64,000 nucleotides of DNA from Streptomyces sp. SCUT-3 (GTDB lineage Bacteria > Actinomycetota > Actinomycetes > Streptomycetales > Streptomycetaceae): positions 3,944,501 through 4,008,500 of the forward strand of contig NZ_CP046907.1 of the NCBI RefSeq assembly GCF_014083985.1, written 5' to 3'. Shown here piece by piece: positions 19,022-26,960 of this stretch. Position 1 is the stretch's first letter. Each line of letters begins with the position of its first letter. The position numbers were made by a program, and so were the translations under genes. The notes under the pieces were generated by a model, which was not told the origin of the DNA, did not search any database, and saw nothing but the letters and a program-made list of their open reading frames with translations.

Positions 19022-19255
19022 ATGGCCAGCAAGGCTGAGAAGATCGTCGCCGGCCTCGGGGGCCTCGACAACATCGTCGAGGTCGAGGGCTGCGTCACCC
19101 GCCTGCGCACCGAGGTCGACGACGTCTCCAAGGTCGACGAGACCGCGCTCAAGGCAGCCGGAGCCCACGGCGTCGTCAAGATGGGCAAAGCCGTCCAGGT
19201 CGTCGTCGGCGCCGACGCCGACCCCGTGGCCACCGCCATCGCGAAGATGAGGTGA
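19022..19255 (+). CDS. PTS glucose/GlcNAc-type IIB protein (NagF-like), orphan
   Basis: 77 aa free-standing IIB domain of the glucose/sucrose superfamily. It starts MASKAEKIVAGLGGLDNI. The phosphorylated cysteine is C24 in EVEGCVTRLRTEVDD, and the end is VVVGADADPVATAIAKM. Such a IIB passes phosphate from Crr (IIA) to a membrane IIC, in Streptomyces typically NagE2 for GlcNAc. No IIC gene is next to it: an MBL hydrolase lies upstream and rph downstream. Start ATG 19022 follows CAGGAG. I see no DasR-type palindrome in the 143-bp upstream gap. Confidence 0.9.
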   Translation: MASKAEKIVAGLGGLDNIVEVEGCVTRLRTEVDDVSKVDETALKAAGAHGVVKMGKAVQVVVGADADPVATAIAKMR

Positions 19256-19290
19256 GCGGCCCCGACCCGGCCCCGGCCCGGCCCCGACCC

Positions 19291-19331
19291 GGCCCCGGCC
19301 CGCCCGGCCCCGCACCGGGCGGGCCGGGGCC
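19291..19331 (+). terminator. Hairpin terminator after the PTS IIB gene
   Basis: A perfect 17-bp stem (19291-19307 with 19315-19331) and a 7-nt loop, preceded by C-rich repeats of a GGCCCCGACCC type. It insulates rph. Confidence 0.8.
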
Positions 19332-19363
19332 GCGACGATTCCCGGGACCGGCCGCGCCCCCGA

Positions 19364-19369
19364 TAGGGT
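19364..19369 (+). promoter_or_regulatory. Candidate leaderless -10 box (rph)
   Basis: TAGGGT ends exactly 6 nt before ATG 19376. No ribosome-binding site fits that start, consistent with leaderless expression of rph-rdgB. Confidence 0.5.
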
Positions 19370-19375
19370 CGGGGC

Positions 19376-20124
<749 letters not shown>

Positions 20125-20128
<4 letters not shown>

Positions 20129-20748
20129 GCGCCCCCGACGTGAGCGCCCCCCGCCTGGTCCTGGCCACCCGCAACCGGCACAAGGTCGGCGAGCTGCACG
20201 CCATCCTCGCCGACGCCGGCCTGGAGCTCGACATCGTCGGCGCCGACGCCTACCCCGAGGTCCCCGACGTCAAGGAGACCGGCGTCACCTTCGCCGAGAA
20301 CGCCCTGCTCAAGGCACACGCCCTGGCGAAGGCCACCGGCCTGCCCGCCGTCGCCGACGACTCCGGCCTGTGCGTCGACGTCCTCGGCGGCGCCCCCGGC
20401 ATCTTCTCCGCCCGCTGGTCCGGCCGGCACGGTGACGACCGCGCCAACCTCGACCTGCTGCTCGCCCAGCTCGCGGACATCGCCGACCCCCACCGCGGCG
20501 CCCACTTCGCCTGCGCCGCAGCCCTCGCCCTCCCCGACGGCCGCGAGCACGTCGTCGAGGGACGGCTGCGGGGGACGCTCCGCCACACCCCGGCCGGCCG
20601 GGGCGGCTTCGGCTACGACCCGATCCTCCAGCCGGACGGCGAGACCCGCACCTGCGCCGAGCTGACCCCGGACGAGAAGAACGCCATCAGCCACCGCGGC
20701 AAGGCCTTCCGCGCCCTCGCCCCCATCCTCCGGGCCCACCTGGGCTGA
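20125..20748 (+). CDS. rdgB: XTP/dITP diphosphatase (non-canonical purine NTPase)
   Basis: 207 aa HAM1 family. It removes ITP/XTP/dITP from the nucleotide pool. Signature: [18 protein letters not shown] at the N-terminus, [51 protein letters not shown] and [13 protein letters not shown] 20125 overlaps the rph stop; AGGAG 8 nt upstream supports it, and GTG 20140 is an alternative. Followed by a hairpin at 20766-20795. Confidence 0.97.
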
Positions 20749-20765
20749 GCCCCGGGCACGGGAAA

Positions 20766-20795
20766 GGGCGTGGCGCCGTCACCGGTGCCACGCCC
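20766..20795. terminator. Bidirectional hairpin between rdgB and the converging tRNA
   Basis: GGGCGTGGC (20766-20774) with GCCACGCCC (20787-20795). It lies 17 bp after the rdgB stop and 7 bp beyond the tRNA 3' end on the other strand. Confidence 0.75.
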
Positions 20796-20801
20796 TCGGC
20801 G

Positions 20802-20875
20802 TAGGCCTGGCGGGATTCGAACCCGCGACACACCGCCCCTAAAACGGTTCCCTCTAGCCACTGGGGTACAGGCCC
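20802..20875 (-). tRNA. Unusual tRNA, anticodon UAG (Leu)
   Basis: 74 nt by manual folding. Acceptor GGGCCTG/CAGGCCT with a G-U first pair, D-arm with CCC/GGG stem, anticodon stem ACCGT/GCGGT, loop TTTAGGG (anticodon TAG, reads CUA), variable region GTGTC, T-arm GCGGG-TTCGAAT-CCCGC, discriminator A. No encoded CCA. Leucine tRNAs normally have a long variable arm, but this one has only 5 nt while its D-arm looks class II-like. It might be a diverged, repurposed or misread tRNA. The 5' end lies 9 nt from the stop codon of an upstream HNH gene. Confidence 0.75.
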
Positions 20876-20884
20876 GCACCAACC

Positions 20885-21559
20885 TTACTGCGAGGTGTCT
20901 TCGTCGCGCCAAGAAGCGGCCGCGGACCGCTGCGGAATCGAATGGCTTCTCGTCTGGCTGTGGCAGGAGGGGCAGAGGTATCTCAGGTTGCCCTGCGTGT
21001 TGTTGAGCCTGTTGCCGTCGATGTGATCGATCTCGTGGACAAGCCGTTTCCCCTGCCAGCTCTCGCCGAGGCCGCATTGGGCGCACCGTCGCTCCACACC
21101 GCGTTCGTCGAGGGCGCGCCGCAACAGGGCGTGCTTCTCCCGGTGGGAGCCGGATGGACGGCGTGTCAGGATCTCGTCCGCGCTCTTTCGGCGGGGTGAC
21201 GGCCGGCCGTGGTTGTGGCCCTGGCCCGTGAAGTGGTCGGCGCGGATCCCGTGGGCCGACATGTCCGCCGCGATCCGTCTGCGAGAGGAGCCGTTGTCCT
21301 TCATGCCGAGGGCGGCGAGGACACCGGCGATGCTGCGGGATCTCGCGACGGCGTCGGCCAGTTCGTCCGCAGGAAGCAGGCCGCCGCGAGGGACGAAATG
21401 GGAGGTGTCGATGCCGTAGTGGTTCAGCCGCCTCTTCAGGTAGTACTGCTGCTCGCTGGTGGGGGGCGTACCGAGGCGGTGCATCATGTCGACGAGATCG
21501 GTGGAGTTCGCGGCCGCTTCGGTGAGCAGATCACGCGTGTAGCGCTTCTTCTCCGGCAT
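20885..21559 (-). CDS. HNH endonuclease domain protein (copy 1)
   Basis: 224 aa. Two N-terminal helical repeats, each ending in HYGIDTSHF / AHGIRADHF-type sequence, resemble DNA-binding modules. A C-terminal HNH nuclease follows: CAQCGLGESWQGKRLVHEIDHIDGNRLNN, then NLRYLCPSCHSQT (C-x2-C zinc pairs and H-x-D-H). GGGGGAG precedes ATG 21559. It overlaps the upstream HNH gene by 29 nt and its TAA is 9 nt before the tRNA 5' end. Such proteins act as homing or restriction-like nucleases in many settings; the target is unknown. Confidence 0.85.
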   Translation of the reverse strand: MPEKKRYTRDLLTEAAANSTDLVDMMHRLGTPPTSEQQYYLKRRLNHYGIDTSHFVPRGGLLPADELADAVARSRSIAGVLAALGMKDNGSSRRRIAADMSAHGIRADHFTGQGHNHGRPSPRRKSADEILTRRPSGSHREKHALLRRALDERGVERRCAQCGLGESWQGKRLVHEIDHIDGNRLNNTQGNLRYLCPSCHSQTRSHSIPQRSAAASWRDEDTSQ

Positions 21560-22196
21560 CCGGACTCCCCCCTCGACAGTGCTGCGGCGCGCGGCCGCGG
21601 TAGGTGTCCGTGACGGAGTGACAGTTGGGACACAGGAAGCGCAGATTCTCCGGCCGGTTGTCCCACCAGTCACCATTGACGTGGTCGACTTCCAGCCGTA
21701 GCGGCACCCCGTACCACTCGGTGCCGGTACCGCATCCGGCGCAGATTTCAGCACGCCCGTGTGCTTTCAGGGCCTTGCGCAGGCGGCTCGGGCGCGCCCG
21801 CCCCTGCTCCGGATCGGAGAGGACGAGCAGCGGACGGTGCGTCTTCGGAGAGCCGCCGGTGCCCCCGTGCTCGAAGTGGGAGGTGTCGATCCCCAGTGTC
21901 CTGATCCGCCGGCCGATGTGCGCCTGGTTGCCGCCCACAGGGCTGATGCCCAGTTTCCGAACGACTTCGTTCACGCTGCGGGAGCAGCGGACGATCTCGC
22001 GAAGCCGCTCCTCCGTGTGCCGCACGCCCTCCTGCCGGAAGTGCGACGTGTCGATGCCGTGGGTGCGTACCAACTTCCTTGCGTACCTTCGGCTTCCTGC
22101 GGTGGGTACGCCTCCCGCTGCCCGGACGAGGTCGGAGTAGCACATCGACCGGGCGGCGGCCTCGGTGAGGAGTTCGCGGGTGTACTTGGCCGGCAT
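21531..22196 (-). CDS. HNH endonuclease domain protein (copy 2)
   Basis: 221 aa, same architecture as its downstream neighbour. N-terminal MPAKYTRELLTEAAARS (compare MPEKKRYTRDLLTEAAANS), two helical repeats ending THGIDTSHF and TLGIDTSHF, then CAGCGTGTEWYGVPLRLEVDHVNGDWWDN and LRFLCPNCHSVT with the metal-binding C-x2-C pairs and the V-D-H-V-N-G core. The 3' end overlaps copy 1 by 29 nt in another frame, implying co-translation. The two look like an old tandem duplication. Slightly lower GC than the surrounding genes hints at acquisition. Confidence 0.85.
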   Translation of the reverse strand: MPAKYTRELLTEAAARSMCYSDLVRAAGGVPTAGSRRYARKLVRTHGIDTSHFRQEGVRHTEERLREIVRCSRSVNEVVRKLGISPVGGNQAHIGRRIRTLGIDTSHFEHGGTGGSPKTHRPLLVLSDPEQGRARPSRLRKALKAHGRAEICAGCGTGTEWYGVPLRLEVDHVNGDWWDNRPENLRFLCPNCHSVTDTYRGRAPQHCRGGSPDAGEEALHA

Positions 22197-22302
22197 GGGA
22201 CCCCCGTTCAGTGTTCGCACTGGAGAACGAGCGAGGGGGTGCCGGGTCACGCGTTCCTCCCCGCGCCGGCCGGCGGGCGGGCGCGGGGAGGGACGGCGCG
22301 GG

Positions 22303-22770
22303 TCAGAGGGAGAGGTCGCGGATGAGCTTGGCCACGTGGCCGGTGGCCCGGACGTTGTACAGGGCGCGCTCCACCGTGCCGTCGGGGCCGATGACGAAGG
22401 TGGAGCGGATGACGCCGGTGACGGTCCGCCCGTACATGGTCTTCTCGCCGAAGGCCCCGTACGCGGTGAGGACCTCCTTGTCCGGGTCGGACAGCAGGGT
22501 GATGCCCAGGTTCTCCTTCTCGCGGAACTTCGCGAGTTTCTCCGGCTTGTCCGGGGAGACGCCGACGACGTCGTAGCCGGCGTCCGCCAGCAGGGCGAGG
22601 TTGTCGGTGAAGTCGCACGCCTGCTTGGTGCAGCCGGGGGTAAGAGCGGCGGGGTAGAAGTAGAGGACGACCCGGCGCCCCTTGTGGTCGGAGAGCGAGT
22701 GCTGCGCTCCGTCGGCGTCGGGGAGGGTGAAGGCCGGCGCGGGATCGCCGGGCTGCAGTCGCTCGCTCAT
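22303..22770 (-). CDS. bcp: Thioredoxin-dependent peroxiredoxin (BCP/PrxQ)
   Basis: 155 aa. It reduces H2O2 and organic hydroperoxides. Peroxidatic C47 and resolving C52 in YPAALTPGCTKQACDF; also LQPGDPAPAFTLPDADG and VIGPDGTVERALYNV. The CxxxxC spacing is that of the bacterioferritin comigratory protein subfamily. GAGGAG 9 nt upstream fits ATG 22770. Divergent from the DUF3618 gene. Cytoplasmic. Confidence 0.95.
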   Translation of the reverse strand: MSERLQPGDPAPAFTLPDADGAQHSLSDHKGRRVVLYFYPAALTPGCTKQACDFTDNLALLADAGYDVVGVSPDKPEKLAKFREKENLGITLLSDPDKEVLTAYGAFGEKTMYGRTVTGVIRSTFVIGPDGTVERALYNVRATGHVAKLIRDLSL

Positions 22771-22910
22771 GGGTGGGCTCCTCGCATATCGCGCTGTGGC
22801 GTACGGCACGAGGGTAGTGCGCCGGCGGTGCGGGGTGCCGCCGGGCGGTGGCGCGGCGGGGCTGACAGACTGTTCATCACGTATCCGGTCGATGTTACGG
22901 AGGCAGTGCA

Positions 22911-23231
22911 GTGTCGGAAGGCAGGACGCCTGCGCAGATCGAGGCGGACATCAACCGCAGGCGGCAGGAACTGGCCGCGACGCTGGACGAGATCGCCGTG
23001 CGGGTGCACCCGAAGACGGTCGCCGCCGACGTGCGGGTGAAGGTGGCCGACGCGGTGGACCGCACGGCGGGCCGGGCGTACGTGGCGGCCAACCGTGTGG
23101 TGTCCGACGTCCGGGGGCGGATGGTGACGGAGGACGGCGAGCCGAGGATGGACCGGATCGTCCCGGTCGCCGTGGCGCTGGTGGTCGTGGTCGGCCTGGC
23201 GGGGATCGCCATGAACCGCCGCAGGCGGTAG
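22911..23231 (+). CDS. DUF3618 single-pass membrane protein
   Basis: 106 aa, GTG start. The N-terminal half is charged and helical, TPAQIEADINRRRQELAATLDEIAVRVHP, the DUF3618 signature. One C-terminal membrane segment (about residues 84-100, IVPVAVALVVVVGLAGIA) is followed by RRRR, placing the bulk in the cytoplasm. Function unknown; members often sit near envelope or stress genes. The gap to divergent bcp is 140 bp. Confidence 0.85.
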   Translation: MSEGRTPAQIEADINRRRQELAATLDEIAVRVHPKTVAADVRVKVADAVDRTAGRAYVAANRVVSDVRGRMVTEDGEPRMDRIVPVAVALVVVVGLAGIAMNRRRR

Positions 23232-23306
23232 CGGCCGGCGGCGGCGCCTTCGGCGCGGAGTGCGGCGGATGCCCGCCCTGGGGGCCACATGCCTTCCCGG
23301 GGCGGG

Positions 23307-23312
23307 TAACGT
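23307..23312 (+). promoter_or_regulatory. Candidate leaderless -10 box (GroES-like gene)
   Basis: TAACGT ends 6 nt before GTG 23319. No Shine-Dalgarno sequence is present. I see no CIRCE-type element nearby. Confidence 0.5.
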
Positions 23313-23318
23313 CGTGGC

Positions 23319-23669
23319 GTGAGCTCGAGACAGTCCCAGGAAACCCACGACAAGCTGCCCATCCGGATGCTGCACGACCGCGTGCTGGTGCGGACCGACA
23401 TCCCGGAGGGCGAACGCCGCTCGACGGGCGGCATCCTCATTCCCGCGACGGCCGCCGTCGGCAAGAGGCTGGCGTGGGCCGAGGTGGTGGCGGTCGGCCA
23501 GAACGTCCGGACGGTGGAGCCCGGCGACCGTGTGCTGTTCGATCCCGAGGACCGGGCGGAGGTCGAGGTCCGCGGGGTGGACTACGTGCTGATGCGCGAG
23601 CGGGACCTGCACGCGGTGGCCGCCGGCAGGCTGGAGGACGCGGAGGGCACGACCGGCCTGTACCTGTAG
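23319..23669 (+). CDS. GroES-like (Cpn10 family) protein without GroEL
   Basis: 116 aa. Cpn10 fold pattern: LPIRMLHDRVLVRTDIPEGERRSTGGILIP at the start, VVAVGQNVRTVEPGDRVLF and VRGVDYVLMRERDLHAV, with an N-terminal extension and a C-terminal tail ending LYL. The mobile-loop region (STGGILIP) is present. No groEL follows, unlike the canonical groES locus, and there is no CIRCE box, so this is a divergent stand-alone paralogue of unknown partner. Start GTG 23319 follows TAACGT. Confidence 0.85.
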   Translation: MSSRQSQETHDKLPIRMLHDRVLVRTDIPEGERRSTGGILIPATAAVGKRLAWAEVVAVGQNVRTVEPGDRVLFDPEDRAEVEVRGVDYVLMRERDLHAVAAGRLEDAEGTTGLYL

Positions 23670-23680
23670 GGATCGGACCT

Positions 23681-23732
23681 GCGAGCCGGACCCGGCGAGC
23701 CGGATCGATCCGGCTCGCCGGGTCCGGCTCGC
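23681..23732. terminator. 52-bp perfect palindrome between converging genes
   Basis: 26-bp arms with no loop: 23681-23706 is the exact reverse complement of 23707-23732, with GATC|GATC at the centre. It lies 11 bp after the GroES-like stop and 126 bp before the PBP stop on the other strand. It likely acts as a bidirectional terminator. Confidence 0.8.
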
Positions 23733-23857
23733 CGGGGCTTCGGACGTGGCCCGGTGGGCGGGTTCCCGGCGAGCGACCCCCAGGCCCTCGACGAGCGGCC
23801 CCCGCCGGACGGCCCCGGCCCCCGGACGGCCCCGGCCCCCCGGGCGGCCCGCGGTGG

Positions 23858-26218
23858 TCAGGCCACCGCGGCGCCGTAGGGCTCGGCCAGGGTGCCGACG
23901 TCGGTGCCGCCGCTTCCGCCGTCGGCCCCGGAGACGTCCCCGCCCGGGTCGCCGCCCGGGCCGCCGTCCCCGCCTGTGCCGCCTCCGGGCCGGCCGCCGG
24001 TGCTTCCGCCGTTGTCCGCGTCGCCGTCGGCGCCCCCGGGGTCTCCGGGCCAGGGGGGCACGGGGATGCTGGGCCAGTCGCTGGGCGTGCCCGGGTCCTC
24101 CGGTTCCTCCGGCTCGGTGCCGGGGTCGGTGGGCTCGGTGGGGGTGTCGATGGGCTCGGTCTCGGTCGGGGAGCTGCTGCCCGAGGGGGAGGGGGTGCCG
24201 GAGGGCGCCTCGGTGGGGCCGGACACGACGTCGAGGTCGAAGTCCTCGACCGGTTCGCCGCGCAGGGCCTCGGTCATGTACCCGGCCCAGATCTGGGCCG
24301 GGTAGCCGCCTCCGTTGATCCGGGCCAGTCCGGTGGCGCCGTAGAGGGACTTGTGGGAGCCGTCGGGGTCCTGGCCCATGATCGATACGACGGTGGCCAG
24401 TTGGGGGGTGTAGCCGGCGAACCAGGCGGCGGTGTCCTCCTCCGCGGTGCCGGTCTTGCCCGCGGCGGGGCGGCCGAGCGCCTGGGCGGCGGCGCCGGTG
24501 CCGCCGGCGCCGGAGACCACCGAGCGCAGGACGGAGGTGGTGGTGTCGGCGGCCTTGCGGCTGACCGCCTGCCGGGGCTCGTGCTCGGGCAGGTCCAGTT
24601 CCTCGTCGCCGCGGGTGACCTTCTGCACCATCCAGGTCTCGGTGTGCTCCCCGTGGTTGGCCAGGGCGGCGTAGGCCCCCGCCATGTCGGTGACGCTGGC
24701 GCCCGCGACGCCCAGGGGGACGGAGGAGACGGGTGCCAGGTCCGGGGTGTCCTCGGGGAGGCCGAGGGCGACGGCGGTGTCCACGACCTTGTCCGGGCCC
24801 ACGTCCTGGCCCATCTGGGCGAAGACGGTGTTGACGGACTTGTTGGCGGCCTCGGTGACGGTGATGTTGCCGTAGGAGCGGTTGTCCTGGTTCTCCGTGA
24901 CGTACCCGCCGGGCTGCACCGGGCGCTTGTTCGTCCCGTCGTAGACGGTGTTGGGGGTGATCGGGCGCCCGTCCTGGGTGGTGGAGCCGTTGTGGACGGC
25001 GGCGGCGAGGACGAACGGCTTGAAGGTGGAGCCGACCTGGTAGTCGTGGCGGGTGGCGTTGTTGACGTACTGCTCGGTGAAGTCGCGGCCGCCGTACATG
25101 GCGACGACCTTGCCGGTGGCGGGGTCGACGGACGCGGCGCCGGCCCGCACGTAGGAGTCGACCTTGCGGGCCTTCGGGTCGAGCTTGTCCAGCAGAACGT
25201 CCTCGACGGTCTCGACCAGGGCCTCGTTCTTCTTCCGGTCGATGGTGGTGGTGATCCGGAAGCCGCCGGACTCCAGGGTCTGCTCGTCGAGGATGCCGTG
25301 CTCGAACATGTAGGCGTTGACGGCCTCGACGAGGTAGCCGCGCTGCCCGGACATGCTGGAGGAGGCCCTGTTCCGGCGCGGTTCGGGGAACTCCATCGCC
25401 TCGCGTTCGGACTGCTCCAGCCAGCCCTCCTTGACCATGCCGTCCAGGGCGTAGTTCCAGCGGGCGACCGCCTTGTCCTTGTTCTGGGGGTTGGCCACCA
25501 CGTCGTAGGCGCTGGGCTGCTGGAGCAGGGAGGCCAGGTAGGCGCCCTCGGCGGTGGTCAGCTCGGCGGCGTCCTTGCCGTAGTAGGCGTGGGCGGCGGC
25601 CTGGATGCCGTAGGAGCGGCGGCCGAAGTAGCTGGTGTTGAGGTAGCCCTCGAGGATCTCGTCCTTGGTCTCGCGCCGGTCCAGTTTGACGGCGATGAAC
25701 AGCTCCTGGACCTTGCGGGCGACGGTCTGCTCCTGGCCGAGGTAGTAGTTCTTCACGTACTGCTGGGTGATGGTGGAGCCGCCCTGGCGGCCCTTGCCGG
25801 TGACGGTGTTCCACGCGGCGCGCACCAGGGCGCCGGGGTCGATCGCGGCCTCGGTGTAGAAGTCGCGGTCCTCGGCGGCGAGCACGGCGTGCTGCGCCTC
25901 GAGGGAGACCTGGTCGAGGCGGACGTTCTCCCGGTTGTACGTGCCGGTGCGGGCGAGCTGGGAGCCGTCGGAGTACAGGTAGACGTTGCCCTGGGCGACC
26001 GCGGACGCGTTGGCCGAGGGGATGTCGACCAGGAGGTAGCCGGCGAACACGGCGCCGAGGCCGAGGAGCAGGACGCAGGTCAGGGTGCCGAGGACCGCGC
26101 GCCAGGAGGGCAGGAGGCGCCGCAGCCCGCGGCGCCGGGGGGGCGGGTGCTGCTCCTCCGGGGTGTCCGGTCCGTCCGCCTCGTTGCGTGCCACGCTGTT
26201 CTCCGACCCGTCGCTCAT
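23858..26218 (-). CDS. Class A penicillin-binding protein (glycosyltransferase/transpeptidase)
   Basis: 786 aa bifunctional peptidoglycan synthase. A short cytoplasmic tail and membrane anchor (about 41-64) precede the GT51 domain (about 95-265), with E116 in AAEDRDFYTEAAIDPGALVR, QGGSTITQQYVKN and KVQELFIAVKLDR. The transpeptidase has S397-T-F-K400, S461-V-N463 and K588-T-G590. The C-terminal ~115 residues are Pro/Thr/Gly-rich and low complexity, as in many actinomycete PBPs. It acts outside the membrane. ATG 26218 is the first in frame. The gene stands alone. Confidence 0.95.
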   Translation of the reverse strand: MSDGSENSVARNEADGPDTPEEQHPPPRRRGLRRLLPSWRAVLGTLTCVLLLGLGAVFAGYLLVDIPSANASAVAQGNVYLYSDGSQLARTGTYNRENVRLDQVSLEAQHAVLAAEDRDFYTEAAIDPGALVRAAWNTVTGKGRQGGSTITQQYVKNYYLGQEQTVARKVQELFIAVKLDRRETKDEILEGYLNTSYFGRRSYGIQAAAHAYYGKDAAELTTAEGAYLASLLQQPSAYDVVANPQNKDKAVARWNYALDGMVKEGWLEQSEREAMEFPEPRRNRASSSMSGQRGYLVEAVNAYMFEHGILDEQTLESGGFRITTTIDRKKNEALVETVEDVLLDKLDPKARKVDSYVRAGAASVDPATGKVVAMYGGRDFTEQYVNNATRHDYQVGSTFKPFVLAAAVHNGSTTQDGRPITPNTVYDGTNKRPVQPGGYVTENQDNRSYGNITVTEAANKSVNTVFAQMGQDVGPDKVVDTAVALGLPEDTPDLAPVSSVPLGVAGASVTDMAGAYAALANHGEHTETWMVQKVTRGDEELDLPEHEPRQAVSRKAADTTTSVLRSVVSGAGGTGAAAQALGRPAAGKTGTAEEDTAAWFAGYTPQLATVVSIMGQDPDGSHKSLYGATGLARINGGGYPAQIWAGYMTEALRGEPVEDFDLDVVSGPTEAPSGTPSPSGSSSPTETEPIDTPTEPTDPGTEPEEPEDPGTPSDWPSIPVPPWPGDPGGADGDADNGGSTGGRPGGGTGGDGGPGGDPGGDVSGADGGSGGTDVGTLAEPYGAAVA

Positions 26219-26566
26219 GCTGCTACCGACTCTCCGGCGGCCTCGTGCGTTGTATCCTCATCGCCTTTTGCCCCGCTCATGGACACTTTCGCATCACCGT
26301 TCCGTCTCGTACCCGCTGTGCGCGTCCATGACGTGGTGGCGACGGCCGAACGGGGGGCTTCTTCGTCTCTTCCGGAGTGTCCTTCCCCCGATTCGGCGGA
26401 TCACGGCCGGACGGCCCGGGCAGCCGTCCCCGGCCCTCCCGTCCCCGGGCCCACGGGGCCGGGAGGGCGGGCCCTTCGCGGGAGCGGATTTGTTTGGCAT
26501 CGGCCGCACGGGAAACGCGTTGGTCGAACAAACCGTGAAGGAACGTCAGGGAAGAGGTAACCGTTC
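26219..26566. other. Divergent interval between the PBP gene and the GlsB-like gene
   Basis: 348 bp with no credible gene. GTTT (26492-26495), a 14-nt spacer and GGGAAA (26510-26515) resemble a SigB-family promoter (GNNT-N14-16-GGGTA) for the stress-type membrane protein downstream, with one mismatch in the -10. AT-rich patches near 26260-26330 probably hold the PBP promoter. Confidence 0.35.
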
Positions 26567-26836
26567 ATGGGAATCATCGCTTGGATCCTCATCGGCCTGC
26601 TCGCCGGCGCCATCGCCAAGGCCCTGATGCCGGGTAACGATCCCGGCGGCATCATCGTCACCATGCTCATCGGCATCGTCGGCGGCCTGCTCGGCGGCTG
26701 GCTCGGCAAGGTGATATTCGGTGTCGACTCGATCGACGGCTTCTTCGACCTGTCGACGTGGATCGCGGCGATCATCGGTTCGGTCATCGTGCTGGCGGTC
26801 TACCGAATGATCGCCGGCCGACGCGCTCATGCCTGA
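26567..26836 (+). CDS. GlsB/YeaQ/YmgE family membrane protein
   Basis: 89 aa, three predicted membrane segments. Pattern GIIAWILIGLLAGAIAKALM at the start, PGNDPGGIIVTMLIGIVGG, LLGGWLGKVIFG and a last helix AAIIGSVIVLAVYRMI. This is the transglycosylase-associated/GlsB family, small stress-induced membrane proteins of unclear mechanism. AGAGG about 10 nt before ATG 26567. A SigB-like promoter candidate lies 50 bp upstream. Confidence 0.92.
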   Translation: MGIIAWILIGLLAGAIAKALMPGNDPGGIIVTMLIGIVGGLLGGWLGKVIFGVDSIDGFFDLSTWIAAIIGSVIVLAVYRMIAGRRAHA

Positions 26837-26893
26837 CCCGGACGCCCGCCCGTCCCGGTGCCGTTCCGGCGGCCGGGCACCGGGCGCCGTGAG

Positions 26894-26923
26894 ACCGCCC
26901 CGCCCCTCCAGGGACGGGGCGGT
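26894..26923. terminator. Bidirectional hairpin between GlsB-like and SGNH genes
   Basis: ACCGCCCCG (26894-26902) with CGGGGCGGT (26915-26923), 12-nt loop, between two converging stops. Confidence 0.75.
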
Positions 26924-26960
26924 TCCACGTGTCCACGTCGTTCCCGGCGGCGCGGGCGCC

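Noticed and set aside
22682-26560. Very long plus-strand open frame opposite the PBP gene
   Set aside because: Repetitive Gly/Val/Asp-rich translation, an antisense shadow; the minus-strand frame has all PBP motifs.
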